A DNA stretch of 64,000 bases from assembly GCA_041914785.1 (NCBI GenBank), contig JAYSCT010000006.1, forward strand, positions 1 through 64,000, in the 5' to 3' direction. Positions 37,280-44,756 of the stretch are shown piece after piece. This stretch comes from Pelomonas sp041914785 (GTDB lineage: Bacteria > Pseudomonadota > Gammaproteobacteria > Burkholderiales > Burkholderiaceae_C). Each line of letters begins with the position of its first letter. Position 1 is the stretch's first letter. The position numbers and the translations under genes are program-made. The notes beneath the pieces are model-generated. The model saw only the letters and a program-made list of their open reading frames with translations. It was not told the DNA's origin and made no database searches.

Positions 37280-37789
37280 GTGAGTGTTCCGGGCATTTTC
37301 AAGATCGGCATCGGCCCGCCGAGCTCCCACACGGTCGAGCCGATGAAGGCCGCCGTGAAGTTCGCGAAGGGCCTGCGTGACGCTGGTTCCCTCGAGCGGG
37401 TCGACCACGTCAAGGCCGAGCTGTACGGTTCGCTCGGTGCTACCGGAAAAGGCCACGGTTCTGACGTCGCGGTGGCCCTCGGGCTTGAAGGTGACGAGCC
37501 CGACAAAGTCGCCACTGACAGCGTCGGCGATCGACGGGCCACGATCCGACAGCTCAAATCACTATGGCTCCTTGGCGAGCGGCACATCGCGTTCGACGAG
37601 AAGATCGACGTCATCATGTCCAGGCGAGAAACGCTGCCGTTCCATCCGAATGGCATGCGCTTCACTGCTTACGACAGCGCCGGTCAGCAGCTGGATGCCC
37701 GCGTCTACAACTCCGTCGGCGGCGGCTCTGTCCGTGATGAGTCGGCGACAACAGCTGATGGGGTCCCGAACACCAGACCCACAGCATGA
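37280..37789 (+). pseudogene. sdaA: truncated L-serine dehydratase
   Basis: Starts at a GTG with GAGGAGG overlapping the glyA stop. Residues 5-154 follow SdaA: FKIGIGPPSSHTVEPM, ELYGSLGATGKGHGSD, LPFHPNGMRF, then YNSVGGGSV. Full proteins are about 455-460 residues; here similarity ends near 37742 with a short unrelated tail. The alpha part with the iron-sulfur cluster cysteines and catalytic loop is gone. The signature is also changed (PSSSHTVGP has become PPSSHTVEP). The product would be inactive. The break marks the right edge of the lower-GC segment, 12 bases from the end of nrdJ. Confidence 0.88.
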
Positions 37790-37801
37790 GGGCTGGCGCC
37801 C

Positions 37802-40702
37802 TCAGCCGCACTGCCCCACGTAGCCGCAGGCGGTGCAGAAGTCGCAGCCGTCCTTGTGGATCATCGTCGCGTTGCCGCACTCCGGGCAGGGCTTGCCGGC
37901 CTGCACCTGCAGCGTGCCGGCCGCCGCCGCGAGCTTGGGCGCCGGGGCCTGCAGCAGGCCCATGTCGGCCAGCGGCTGGCCCGTCTCGTCCAGGATGCCC
38001 AGCATCGCGTAGCGGTGGATGACCAGCCGCGCCACGTAGGCCACCGTGGACGGCCACACCTGCTGGCGCCGCTCGCCGCTCAGCGACGGCACCGGCGCCA
38101 TGAAGTGGCCCAGCGGCTCGCCGACGTTGAGCAGCTTGCGCAGCTTCATCGCGATCCAGCCCGGGTCCATCACGCGCATGTCCAGGCTCAGCAGCCGCGC
38201 GAGGCCGTCCAGCGCCTTGGGGTAGTTGCCCGAGAAGCCCATCGCGCAGGGCCGCATGACGCTGCCGCCGTCGGGCGTGGGCAGCACCACCTCCTTCAGC
38301 GTCAGCGTGAACTGCTCGTTGGTGGCCGGGTTGTCCACGTCCACCGCCCAGGCCAGCGTGCCGGACGTGCCGGTGCGCGGCTCGTTGCGGCTGAACATCG
38401 CGTCGACGACGGGCGTGGGGCCGCCCTCGGCCAGCGCGCCCAGCTGCTCGCAGCGCCAGCGGATGACGGCCGCCGTCGCCGCCACGACGCCGGGGAACAG
38501 CCGCTTCTCGCCGCTGGGCGGCATGGGCATCTCGAAGGCGCGCTCCTCGGCCACGGTGGCCAGCGCGTCGAGCTTGAGGCGCAGCCAGGCGGCGTCGTTG
38601 GTGCGCAGGTCGGTGGACAGCGTCTTGGCCAGCGCCGCCAGGCCACGCGGCTGCTCGGCGCCGTTGACCCAGACCTCGAACGGCAGGTTGCGGCCGAACA
38701 GCCCACCATCGGGGCCGTCCAGCGGCAGCTCGCCGATGAACAGTGCGAAATCGCCGTGCGGATGCTGGATCAGGTAGCTCCAGGCCGGGTTGCCGCCGGG
38801 CATGTCGGGCCGGCTGGGCCAGCGCAGCGACGCGACGACGGCCTGCGGCAGGCGGTCCACACGCAGGCGCTGGTTGGCGCCCTCCGCGTCCGCGCGCAGC
38901 GGCTCCGGCTGCTTGACCTCCGGCGTCACGCTGAGCACCGAGCCCAGCACGCTGTTGGGCCGGTAAGTTGCCAGGCCCTTGAGCTTGGACTGCCAGGCCT
39001 GCACGTACAGATCCTGGAAGTCTTCGTACGGGTAGTCGGCCGGCACGTTGACCGTCTTGCTGATGGACGTGTCGATGTACGGCGCCACCGCCGCCACCAT
39101 GGCCGCGTGGTCGGCCGCGCTCAGCTCCAGCGCGGTGACGAAGGCGTCGGACAGCGGCGCATCGGCGCCGAACAGGTGGCGGTACAGGCGCCAGGCGTGG
39201 TCTTCGACCTGGTACTCCTTGAAGCCGCCGCCCTCGGCCTGCGACAGGCGCTTCTTGCGCGTGTAGGCCCACGAGAACGCCGGCTCGATGCCGTTGGACG
39301 CGTTGTCGGCAAAGGCCAGGCTGATGGTGCCGGTGGGCGCGATCGACAGCAGATGCGAGTTGCGCAGGCCCTGGCTGCGGATCTTGTCCTTCAACCCCTG
39401 CGGCAGCCGCGACGCAAAGCTGCCGCCGGACAGGTACAGGTCGGCATTGAACAGCGGGAAGCTGCCGCGCTCGGCGGCCAGGTCGCTGCTGGCGGCATAG
39501 GCCGCGTCCCGCATGATCTCGCTGATGCGGCTGGCCATGTCGCGCGCGGCGGGCGTGTCGTAGCGCAGGTTCAGCATCACGAGCGCATCGCCCAGCCCCG
39601 TGAAGCCCAGCCCCACGCGGCGCTTGTTGGCGGCCTCTGCGGCTTGCGCGGGCAGCGGCCAGGGCGTCACGTCCAGCACGTTGTCCAGCATGCGCGTGGC
39701 GACCGCCACGACCTCGGCAAAGCCGGCCTCGTCGAACACCGGCTTCGCGCTGAACGGGTCGCGCACGAAGCGCGTCAGGTCGATGGAGCCGAGGCAGCAG
39801 CAGCCGTAGGGCGGCAGGGGTTGCTCGGCGCACGGGTTGGTCGCCGCGATGGTCTCGCAGTAGTGCAGGTTGTTGTCGGCGTTGATGCGGTCCAGGAACA
39901 GCACGCCGGGCTCGGCGTGGTCGTAGGTGGAGCGCATGACCTGGTCCCACAGCTCGCGGGCGCGCACCTTGCGGTAGACCCACTGGCCGTCGCCGCGCTG
40001 GTAGGCGCCAGCCTCGATCTGCTCGGCGCTGGGCTGGGCCTTGTGCGCCAGCTCCACCAGCCCATCGGCCTGCACGGCCTGCATGAAGGCGTCGGTCACG
40101 CCGACGGAGATGTTGAAGTTGCGCAGGTCGCCTTCGTCCTTGGCGTGGATGAAGGCCTCGATGTCCGGGTGGTCGCAGCGCAGCACGCCCATCTGCGCGC
40201 CGCGGCGGCTGCCGGCGCTTTCCACCGTCTCGCAGCTGCGGTCGAACACGCGCATGTAGCTGATGGGGCCGGACGCATGGCTGCGCGTGGAGCCCACCCA
40301 GGCCCCCGCCGGGCGGATGCGGCTGAAGTCGTAGCCCACGCCGCCGCCGCGGCGCATGGTCTCGGCGGCCTCGGTCAGCGCGGTGTAGATGCCGGGCACG
40401 CCGTCCTCGGCCGTCGCGATGGAGTCGCCCACCGGCTGCACGAAGCAGTTGATGAGGGTCGCCGACAGCTCGGTGCCGGCGGCGGACATGATGCGGCCGG
40501 CTGGCACGAAGCCGCGCTGCTGCGCCTCCAGGAACGCCGCCGCCCAGCGAGCGCGGTCGGCCGGCTTCTCGGCCTGGGCCAGCGCACGGGCGACGCGCTC
40601 GCGCAGCTCGTCGGGCGTCTGCTCGCCGCCCTTGGCGTACTTCTCGATGAGGACTTCGCTGGAGATGTCCTGCACGGGCAGGTCGGTGGTCGTGCTGCTC
40701 AC
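37802..40702 (-). CDS. nrdJ: adenosylcobalamin-dependent ribonucleotide reductase (class II)
   Basis: A 966-residue enzyme reducing ribonucleotides to deoxyribonucleotides independently of oxygen. The start is a GTG at 40702 (SSTTTDLPVQD); the frame upstream is open but without family similarity. Visible features are LINCFVQPVGDS, METMRRGGGVGYDFS-type loop (AAETMRRGGGVGYDF), the active-site ATNPCAEQPLPPYGCCCLGSIDL region with its thiyl-radical cysteine and glutamate, and SIAPTGTISL. The C-terminal zinc-ribbon or redox cysteines are PCPECG...CDFCTACG. It contains an insertion-like region of about 150 residues after 600 relative to compact NrdJ, typical of many proteobacterial members. A candidate LexA box lies 16 bases ahead of the start. 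Confidence 0.92.
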   Translation of the reverse strand: MSSTTTDLPVQDISSEVLIEKYAKGGEQTPDELRERVARALAQAEKPADRARWAAAFLEAQQRGFVPAGRIMSAAGTELSATLINCFVQPVGDSIATAEDGVPGIYTALTEAAETMRRGGGVGYDFSRIRPAGAWVGSTRSHASGPISYMRVFDRSCETVESAGSRRGAQMGVLRCDHPDIEAFIHAKDEGDLRNFNISVGVTDAFMQAVQADGLVELAHKAQPSAEQIEAGAYQRGDGQWVYRKVRARELWDQVMRSTYDHAEPGVLFLDRINADNNLHYCETIAATNPCAEQPLPPYGCCCLGSIDLTRFVRDPFSAKPVFDEAGFAEVVAVATRMLDNVLDVTPWPLPAQAAEAANKRRVGLGFTGLGDALVMLNLRYDTPAARDMASRISEIMRDAAYAASSDLAAERGSFPLFNADLYLSGGSFASRLPQGLKDKIRSQGLRNSHLLSIAPTGTISLAFADNASNGIEPAFSWAYTRKKRLSQAEGGGFKEYQVEDHAWRLYRHLFGADAPLSDAFVTALELSAADHAAMVAAVAPYIDTSISKTVNVPADYPYEDFQDLYVQAWQSKLKGLATYRPNSVLGSVLSVTPEVKQPEPLRADAEGANQRLRVDRLPQAVVASLRWPSRPDMPGGNPAWSYLIQHPHGDFALFIGELPLDGPDGGLFGRNLPFEVWVNGAEQPRGLAALAKTLSTDLRTNDAAWLRLKLDALATVAEERAFEMPMPPSGEKRLFPGVVAATAAVIRWRCEQLGALAEGGPTPVVDAMFSRNEPRTGTSGTLAWAVDVDNPATNEQFTLTLKEVVLPTPDGGSVMRPCAMGFSGNYPKALDGLARLLSLDMRVMDPGWIAMKLRKLLNVGEPLGHFMAPVPSLSGERRQQVWPSTVAYVARLVIHRYAMLGILDETGQPLADMGLLQAPAPKLAAAAGTLQVQAGKPCPECGNATMIHKDGCDFCTACGYVGQCG

Positions 40703-40717
40703 GGTGGGCCTCGAATA

Positions 40718-40733
40718 CTGGATGGATTTACAG
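40718..40733 (-). promoter_or_regulatory. candidate LexA (SOS) box upstream of nrdJ
   Basis: On the minus strand the sequence is CTGTAAATCCATCCAG, matching 12 of 16 positions of the proteobacterial SOS consensus CTGT(AT)4ACAG, with exact CTG-N10-CAG ends. It ends 16 bases before the GTG start and overlaps a possible -10 (TAGACT). Repression by LexA and induction on DNA damage would suit a ribonucleotide reductase. CTG-N10-CAG occurs by chance in GC-rich DNA, so position and AT-rich centre are the main support. Confidence 0.45.
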
Positions 40734-40847
40734 TCTACGCCGCGATGGCAGCCCGGCTTGGCCGACCTTGTTGCGGAAGGGGGCGAGGTTGACAGCCCGC
40801 CCGGCACCGCGCCTTGACCGGCCGCAGAACCCGGCGTGTTCGCGCCG

Positions 40848-41414
40848 TCAGAACGGGTTGATGCTCTTCTCGCGCCGGTAGTGGATGTAGCCCACGCTGG
40901 CGCCGGCGCGCAACCCCACGCCCAGCCGGATGGGCGCCAGCGTGATGCCCTTGAGGCGCTGGTAGTTGATGCCCGCGCCGCCGATGTAGTAGAGGCTGCC
41001 GTCCACGCCGGGGAAGCGCTGGTAGATGTCGGCGGCCCTGGGCAGGTGATAGACCAGCGTGAACACCTTGGACGCATTGGCGCCCAGGTCGAAGCCGATG
41101 GACGGGCCGGCCCAGAACACCTTGCCGCCGCCACCGCCCTTCATCAGCAGCTCGCCCTCGCCGTAGCGCAGGCCCACGGTGATGGCCGCGCCGGCCTCCT
41201 GGCCCTTGACGTAGGCATTGGGGCGGCCCTGCTCCTTGAACGCCTTCTCGATGACCTTGGCCAGCCCCTCGGTGGTCTGGCCGAAGAAATCGGTGGCGGC
41301 CTTGAGGATGGAGTCCTCGTCATAGGTGCCGTCCTTGTCGTCGGCGGCCCCGGCGGGCAGCGCCGTCGCGGCGGCCAGCGCGGCCAGGTGTTGCAGGTGC
41401 AGGCGGCGGTCCAT
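40848..41414 (-). CDS. DUF1134 family exported protein
   Basis: A 188-residue protein with a signal peptide (LHLQHLAALAAATALPAGA-AD) and a GAGGAG site seven bases ahead of the ATG. The body has the DUF1134 signature blocks: GFDLGANASKVFTLVYHLP, YQRFPGVDGSLYYIGG and ITLAPIRLGVGLRAGASVGY. These small periplasmic proteins are common in proteobacteria, and their role is unsettled (envelope-associated, lipid-binding fold suspected). It lies 145 bases upstream of nrdJ on the same strand but is probably a separate unit. Confidence 0.82.
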   Translation of the reverse strand: MDRRLHLQHLAALAAATALPAGAADDKDGTYDEDSILKAATDFFGQTTEGLAKVIEKAFKEQGRPNAYVKGQEAGAAITVGLRYGEGELLMKGGGGGKVFWAGPSIGFDLGANASKVFTLVYHLPRAADIYQRFPGVDGSLYYIGGAGINYQRLKGITLAPIRLGVGLRAGASVGYIHYRREKSINPF

Positions 41415-41515
41415 CGTAGGTCTCCTCAGAACATTCCCGAAGCGGTCCAGCATAAACAAGCCCACGTGAAGTTTGGCCGCTCGTTGCGGCTTGACACGAC
41501 CTAGACTCCTCGACC

Positions 41516-41950
41516 ATGTCGTCCAACCCCGACCTGCAGCGGCTGTCGGCCGCCCTCGAATACGTGGACCTGGCGGCCGGGCTGTACCTGGCCGGCGGCG
41601 CCGACCAGGCTGCGCGGCTGCTGGCCGCCGCGGCCGAGCAGCAGCTGGGCGACCTCGTGCGCCTCATCGATGCCCCCAGCGCCAGCGTGGACACGCGCGA
41701 GCTGCTGGCCCGCATCGCGCTGGCGCACCGGCCGGCCGTCGTCGCGCCGCGCCAGGCGCCGGCCCGCGGCTGGGACGAGGAGCCCACGCAGACCGACGCG
41801 ACCCGCGAGGAGATCGTGGCCTATCTGCGTGCGGCCTGGTTCATGCTGGAGGCCATGGGGCTGGCGTCGCTCGCCCCGGAGCGGCTGCAGCAGGCCGTGG
41901 AGCACAGCACCGTGTTTGGCGGGGCTGGCGCCCTGGAGCCGTTCGTCTAG
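41516..41950 (+). CDS. hypothetical protein, 144 aa
   Basis: A helical, alanine- and leucine-rich soluble protein (MSSNPDLQRLSAALEYVDLAAGLYLAGG...). A Pro/Arg-rich linker separates two helical halves (ARIALAHRPAVV; REEIVAYLRAAWFMLEAMGL). No signal peptide or membrane span is visible. It is followed after 32 bases by the PilZ gene and may be coupled to it. I do not recognise the family. Confidence 0.55.
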   Translation: MSSNPDLQRLSAALEYVDLAAGLYLAGGADQAARLLAAAAEQQLGDLVRLIDAPSASVDTRELLARIALAHRPAVVAPRQAPARGWDEEPTQTDATREEIVAYLRAAWFMLEAMGLASLAPERLQQAVEHSTVFGGAGALEPFV

Positions 41951-41982
41951 CATCGGCCCGCCTGCGCCGCCACCGGGAGACC

Positions 41983-42366
41983 ATCATCAGCACCGAACGC
42001 CGCCAATTCGCCCGCGTCGCCTTTGCCGCCGGCGCCGAGCTGATCACCACGCAGGCGCTGCTGCGCTGCCAGGTCATCGACATCTCGCTGCGGGGCGTGC
42101 TGCTGCAGCTGCCCGACGGGCCGCCGCCACAGGCCGGCATGCCCTGCCTCGTCAAGCTGCCGCTGGGGGACGAGAGCACCGAGATCCACATCGCCATGGC
42201 TGGCGAGCTGGCCCATGTGGAGGCCGGCCATGCCGGCGTGCTGTGCCGCAGCATCGACCTGGAGTCCATCACCCACCTGCGCCGCCTCATCGAGGTGAAC
42301 CTGGGCGACCCGGCCGCGTCGGAGCGCGAACTCAAGGCGCTGATTGCCGCGGCCAGCACGGCCTGA
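41983..42366 (+). CDS. PilZ-domain protein with a non-canonical (ATC) start
   Basis: A single PilZ domain of about 127 residues, a c-di-GMP receptor. The binding signature is complete: RRQFAR at the N-terminus (RxxxR) and DISLRG (D/NxSxxG) about 25 residues on. Between the previous stop and the RxxxR motif there is no ATG, GTG or TTG in frame. The best initiation site is ATC ATC AGC ACC, four bases after GGGAG; a CTG seven codons earlier is the only other option. AUC is a rare but real initiator (as AUU is for infC). It could limit expression, or be a sequencing or mutational change from ATG. Confidence 0.75.
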   Translation: MISTERRQFARVAFAAGAELITTQALLRCQVIDISLRGVLLQLPDGPPPQAGMPCLVKLPLGDESTEIHIAMAGELAHVEAGHAGVLCRSIDLESITHLRRLIEVNLGDPAASERELKALIAAASTA

Positions 42367-42421
42367 CCCGGTTCCGTCGCATCGCGCACCGCCCGCCGGC
42401 GGGCCCCGCAGAATGGGCGCC

Positions 42422-43519
42422 ATGGAGGACCTGAGCCCGCTGCAAGCGTTTCGCCGCATCTGCAACCTGCGCATGCTGGCGGCCGTCTATTACTTCTGCC
42501 TGCTGTATGCCTTCTCGCGCTCGCTGAGCTGGTTCGGCGAGGAAGGCGGCGCCTCGCTGGGCGACGCGCTGTTCGAGCTGGTGCGCTTCAGCCGCCAATG
42601 CCTGCTGACCGGCCTGTCGCTGCTGCTGGCGGTGGGGCTGGCCGAGGCGCTGCTGGCGCGCCGGCGCTGGCCGCTGCCGGCCCAGCTGGCGGTGCAGGCA
42701 CTGGCCGTGGGCGGCGGCGCCGCGGTGGGCACCTGGCTGCGCTACGCGGTGGCGGCGCTGGACAAGCCCATGCCGTTCAAGCTCGGCTGGGCGCTGTCGA
42801 CGATGGCCGTCTGGGTGCTGCTGGGCGGCCTGGCCTACGCGCTGCTGCGAATCAGCCGCCAGCAGCGCGAGGGCCGTGACCGGCTGGCCCGGCTCTTCCG
42901 CGAGCGCGAGGCGCTGAAGACGCAGCAGACCGAGGCGCAGCTGTCGGCCCTCAACGCGCAGATCGAGCCGCACTTCCTGTTCAACACACTGGCCAACGTC
43001 AAGCGGCTGTACGAGACCCAGCCCGAGCGCGGCCGCAACATGCTGGTGGCGCTGATCGCCTACCTGCGCGCCGCGCTGCCGGGCATGCGCCGGCACGAGT
43101 CCACGCTGGCCGACGAGCTGGAGCTGGTGCGCCACTACCTGGCCATCCTGCAGATGCGCATGGGCGAGCGGCTGTCGTTCGACATCGCTGCGCCGCCGGA
43201 GCTACTGTCGGCCCACCTGCCCACGCTGGTGCTGCCCACGCTGGTGGAGAACGCGATCAAGCATGGCCTGTCGCCGCTGCCCGAGGGCGGGCGCATCGAG
43301 ATCCGCGCGCACCACGCCGGCAACGGCGGCGTGAGCATCGAAGTCCAGGACAACGGCCAGGGCTTCGGCGCGGCCAGCGGCGGCGCGGGCGTGGGCCTGG
43401 CCAACACGCGGGCGCGGCTGGCGGCCCGCTTCGGCGATGCGGCGTCGCTGGAGCTGGAAGCGGCGCAGCCGCGCGGTGTCGTGGCGCGCGTGCGGCTGCC
43501 GGCGGAGGCGCTGGCATGA
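42422..43519 (+). CDS. LytS/YehU-type sensor histidine kinase
   Basis: A 365-residue membrane kinase with four hydrophobic segments in the first 145 residues, a coiled linker, a His_kinase domain with phospho-acceptor H184 (NAQIEPHFLFNTLAN) and a compact HATPase (VENAIKHGL, then DNGQGFG and GVGLANTRARL). ATG at 42422 was taken, with an alternative at 42413. Partners of this kinase class are LytTR response regulators, and one is encoded at 44753-45523. Between them lies a degenerate second kinase. The signal is unknown; this class often responds to envelope or metabolite cues. Confidence 0.9.
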   Translation: MEDLSPLQAFRRICNLRMLAAVYYFCLLYAFSRSLSWFGEEGGASLGDALFELVRFSRQCLLTGLSLLLAVGLAEALLARRRWPLPAQLAVQALAVGGGAAVGTWLRYAVAALDKPMPFKLGWALSTMAVWVLLGGLAYALLRISRQQREGRDRLARLFREREALKTQQTEAQLSALNAQIEPHFLFNTLANVKRLYETQPERGRNMLVALIAYLRAALPGMRRHESTLADELELVRHYLAILQMRMGERLSFDIAAPPELLSAHLPTLVLPTLVENAIKHGLSPLPEGGRIEIRAHHAGNGGVSIEVQDNGQGFGAASGGAGVGLANTRARLAARFGDAASLELEAAQPRGVVARVRLPAEALA

Positions 43520-43525
43520 CAGGGT

Positions 43526-43660
43526 GCCCCTCGCCCGGCCTTGCCACGCTGGACGCGGGCAAGTCCAGTCGGTCCCCCGAGGGGATGGCGATGCTTGCCG
43601 GCTCGACCGGCCAGCACATCGCCAAACGGGCCGGCTTGGGGCGGCCCGGCGCTCGGCCCG
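43526..43660 (+). repeat. 3'-of-gene dispersed repeat, copy E
   Basis: Plus-strand copy starting seven bases after the LytS-type kinase stop (GCCCCTCGCCCGG) and ending GGCGCTCGGCCC. The GGTCCCCCGAGGGGATGG palindrome and the GGCGATG / CATCGCC pair are intact. The gene behind it starts 26 bases past its end, so the element separates two genes of one cluster and could tune expression between them. Confidence 0.8.
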
Positions 43661-43685
43661 GAAATTCTCTGCTGGAGCCCACGAC

Positions 43686-44756
43686 GTGATCCGGCATGTG
43701 CTGCGCTCCTGGCGCTCCGTGCGCCGCAGCGAGGTGCTGGTGTTCGTCGCCGCCGCGCTGCTGTTCGGCGCGCTGGACCTGACGTCGCTGGTGGAGGTGG
43801 ACGTCGGCGACAGCCTGATGCCGGTGCTCGTGCGCCACCTCAGCCTGCCGCTGGTGAGCTGCGCCGTGCTGCTGCTGTGCTGGCTGCCGGCCGCGCGCAG
43901 CAGCCCCATCCACCCGGCGCGCCGCGCCCGCCTCGTGGCCGCCACGCTGCTGGGCTCGGCGCTCATCATCGGCGTCGTCTACCCGCTGGCCGAGCTGGTG
44001 CCGGGCACGTCCATCTGCCAGCTCTACGCCGCCAAGCACGGCAAGCCCGACTGCAACGCCTTCCGCATCACGGCGCTGATCGGCGACACGCTGTGGGTCT
44101 CCATGCCGGCGCTGATGCTGGTGGGCATGCTGGAGTTCCGCGCGCTGCGCCGCCGGCAAGACCAGGCCGCGCAGGACCTGCTGCGCGAGCACAGCCAGCT
44201 GCGCCGCCACGCGCTGGGCGCGCGGCTGGCCGCGCTGCAGGCGCAGGTGGACCCGGCGCTGCTGTTCGACGCGCTGGTGTCCGTGGAGCGCGCCTACGAC
44301 CGTCACGACCCGACGGCCAGCGCGCGGCTGGAGCGGCTCATCCGCCACCTGCGCGTGGCGCTGCCGCGGCTGCCACGGCATCACCAGATGCCGCCTGGCG
44401 ACACGGCCGGCGCCACACTGGGCGGCGAGGCCGAGCTGATCGCCAGCTACCTGGACCTGCTGCGCGACCTGGGCGGCCAGCCGCCCGCGTTCGAGGCCGA
44501 GCTGGGCTCGCGCGGCGCCACGTCGCTGCCGCCCATGCTGCTGCTGCCGCTGGTGCAGCGCGCGATCCGGCTGGGCACCGCCGGGCGCTGCTGGCTGGCC
44601 GCCGACGGCACCCGCATCACGCTGGGCTTCGACGACGAAGGCCTGTGCCACGAGGATGAAGAGCTGGCGTCGTTGCGCGAGCGCCTGGCCGTGCTGGATG
44701 CGCGGCTGACCTGCACCAGCGGCGCCGGCCGCACCGAATTCGTACTGCAACCATGA
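43686..44756 (+). CDS. LytS-type pseudo-histidine kinase (no phospho-acceptor His)
   Basis: A 356-residue protein with the topology of its neighbour (four to five hydrophobic segments, then coiled coil and kinase-like domain), but the key motifs are broken. The family PHFLFN is PALLFD here, so the phospho-acceptor is A191. The ATP-binding N-box ENAIKHG is QRAIRLG (291-297). The glycine-rich DNGxG box is replaced by DDEGLCHED. Neither autophosphorylation nor normal ATP binding is expected. The start is a GTG with GGAG eight bases ahead. The stop overlaps the start of the LytTR regulator (ATGA). It may sense signals and act on the intact kinase or bind the regulator. Confidence 0.85.
   Translation: MIRHVLRSWRSVRRSEVLVFVAAALLFGALDLTSLVEVDVGDSLMPVLVRHLSLPLVSCAVLLLCWLPAARSSPIHPARRARLVAATLLGSALIIGVVYPLAELVPGTSICQLYAAKHGKPDCNAFRITALIGDTLWVSMPALMLVGMLEFRALRRRQDQAAQDLLREHSQLRRHALGARLAALQAQVDPALLFDALVSVERAYDRHDPTASARLERLIRHLRVALPRLPRHHQMPPGDTAGATLGGEAELIASYLDLLRDLGGQPPAFEAELGSRGATSLPPMLLLPLVQRAIRLGTAGRCWLAADGTRITLGFDDEGLCHEDEELASLRERLAVLDARLTCTSGAGRTEFVLQP

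Noticed and set aside
40703..40847. Cobalamin riboswitch ahead of B12-dependent nrdJ
   Set aside because: The gap is only 145 bases and lacks the B12-box; only the LexA-like site was found.
40703..41134. N-terminal extension of nrdJ to 41134
   Set aside because: The extra residues are low-complexity Arg/Ala/Ser, overlap the DUF1134 gene on the same strand in another frame, and are absent from the family; GTG at 40702 gives the normal start.
41473..41982. Long N-terminal extension of the PilZ protein from the ATG at 41473
   Set aside because: It would overlap the whole 144-aa gene in another frame and encodes Arg/Gly/Ala shadow sequence; PilZ proteins normally begin just before the RxxxR motif.
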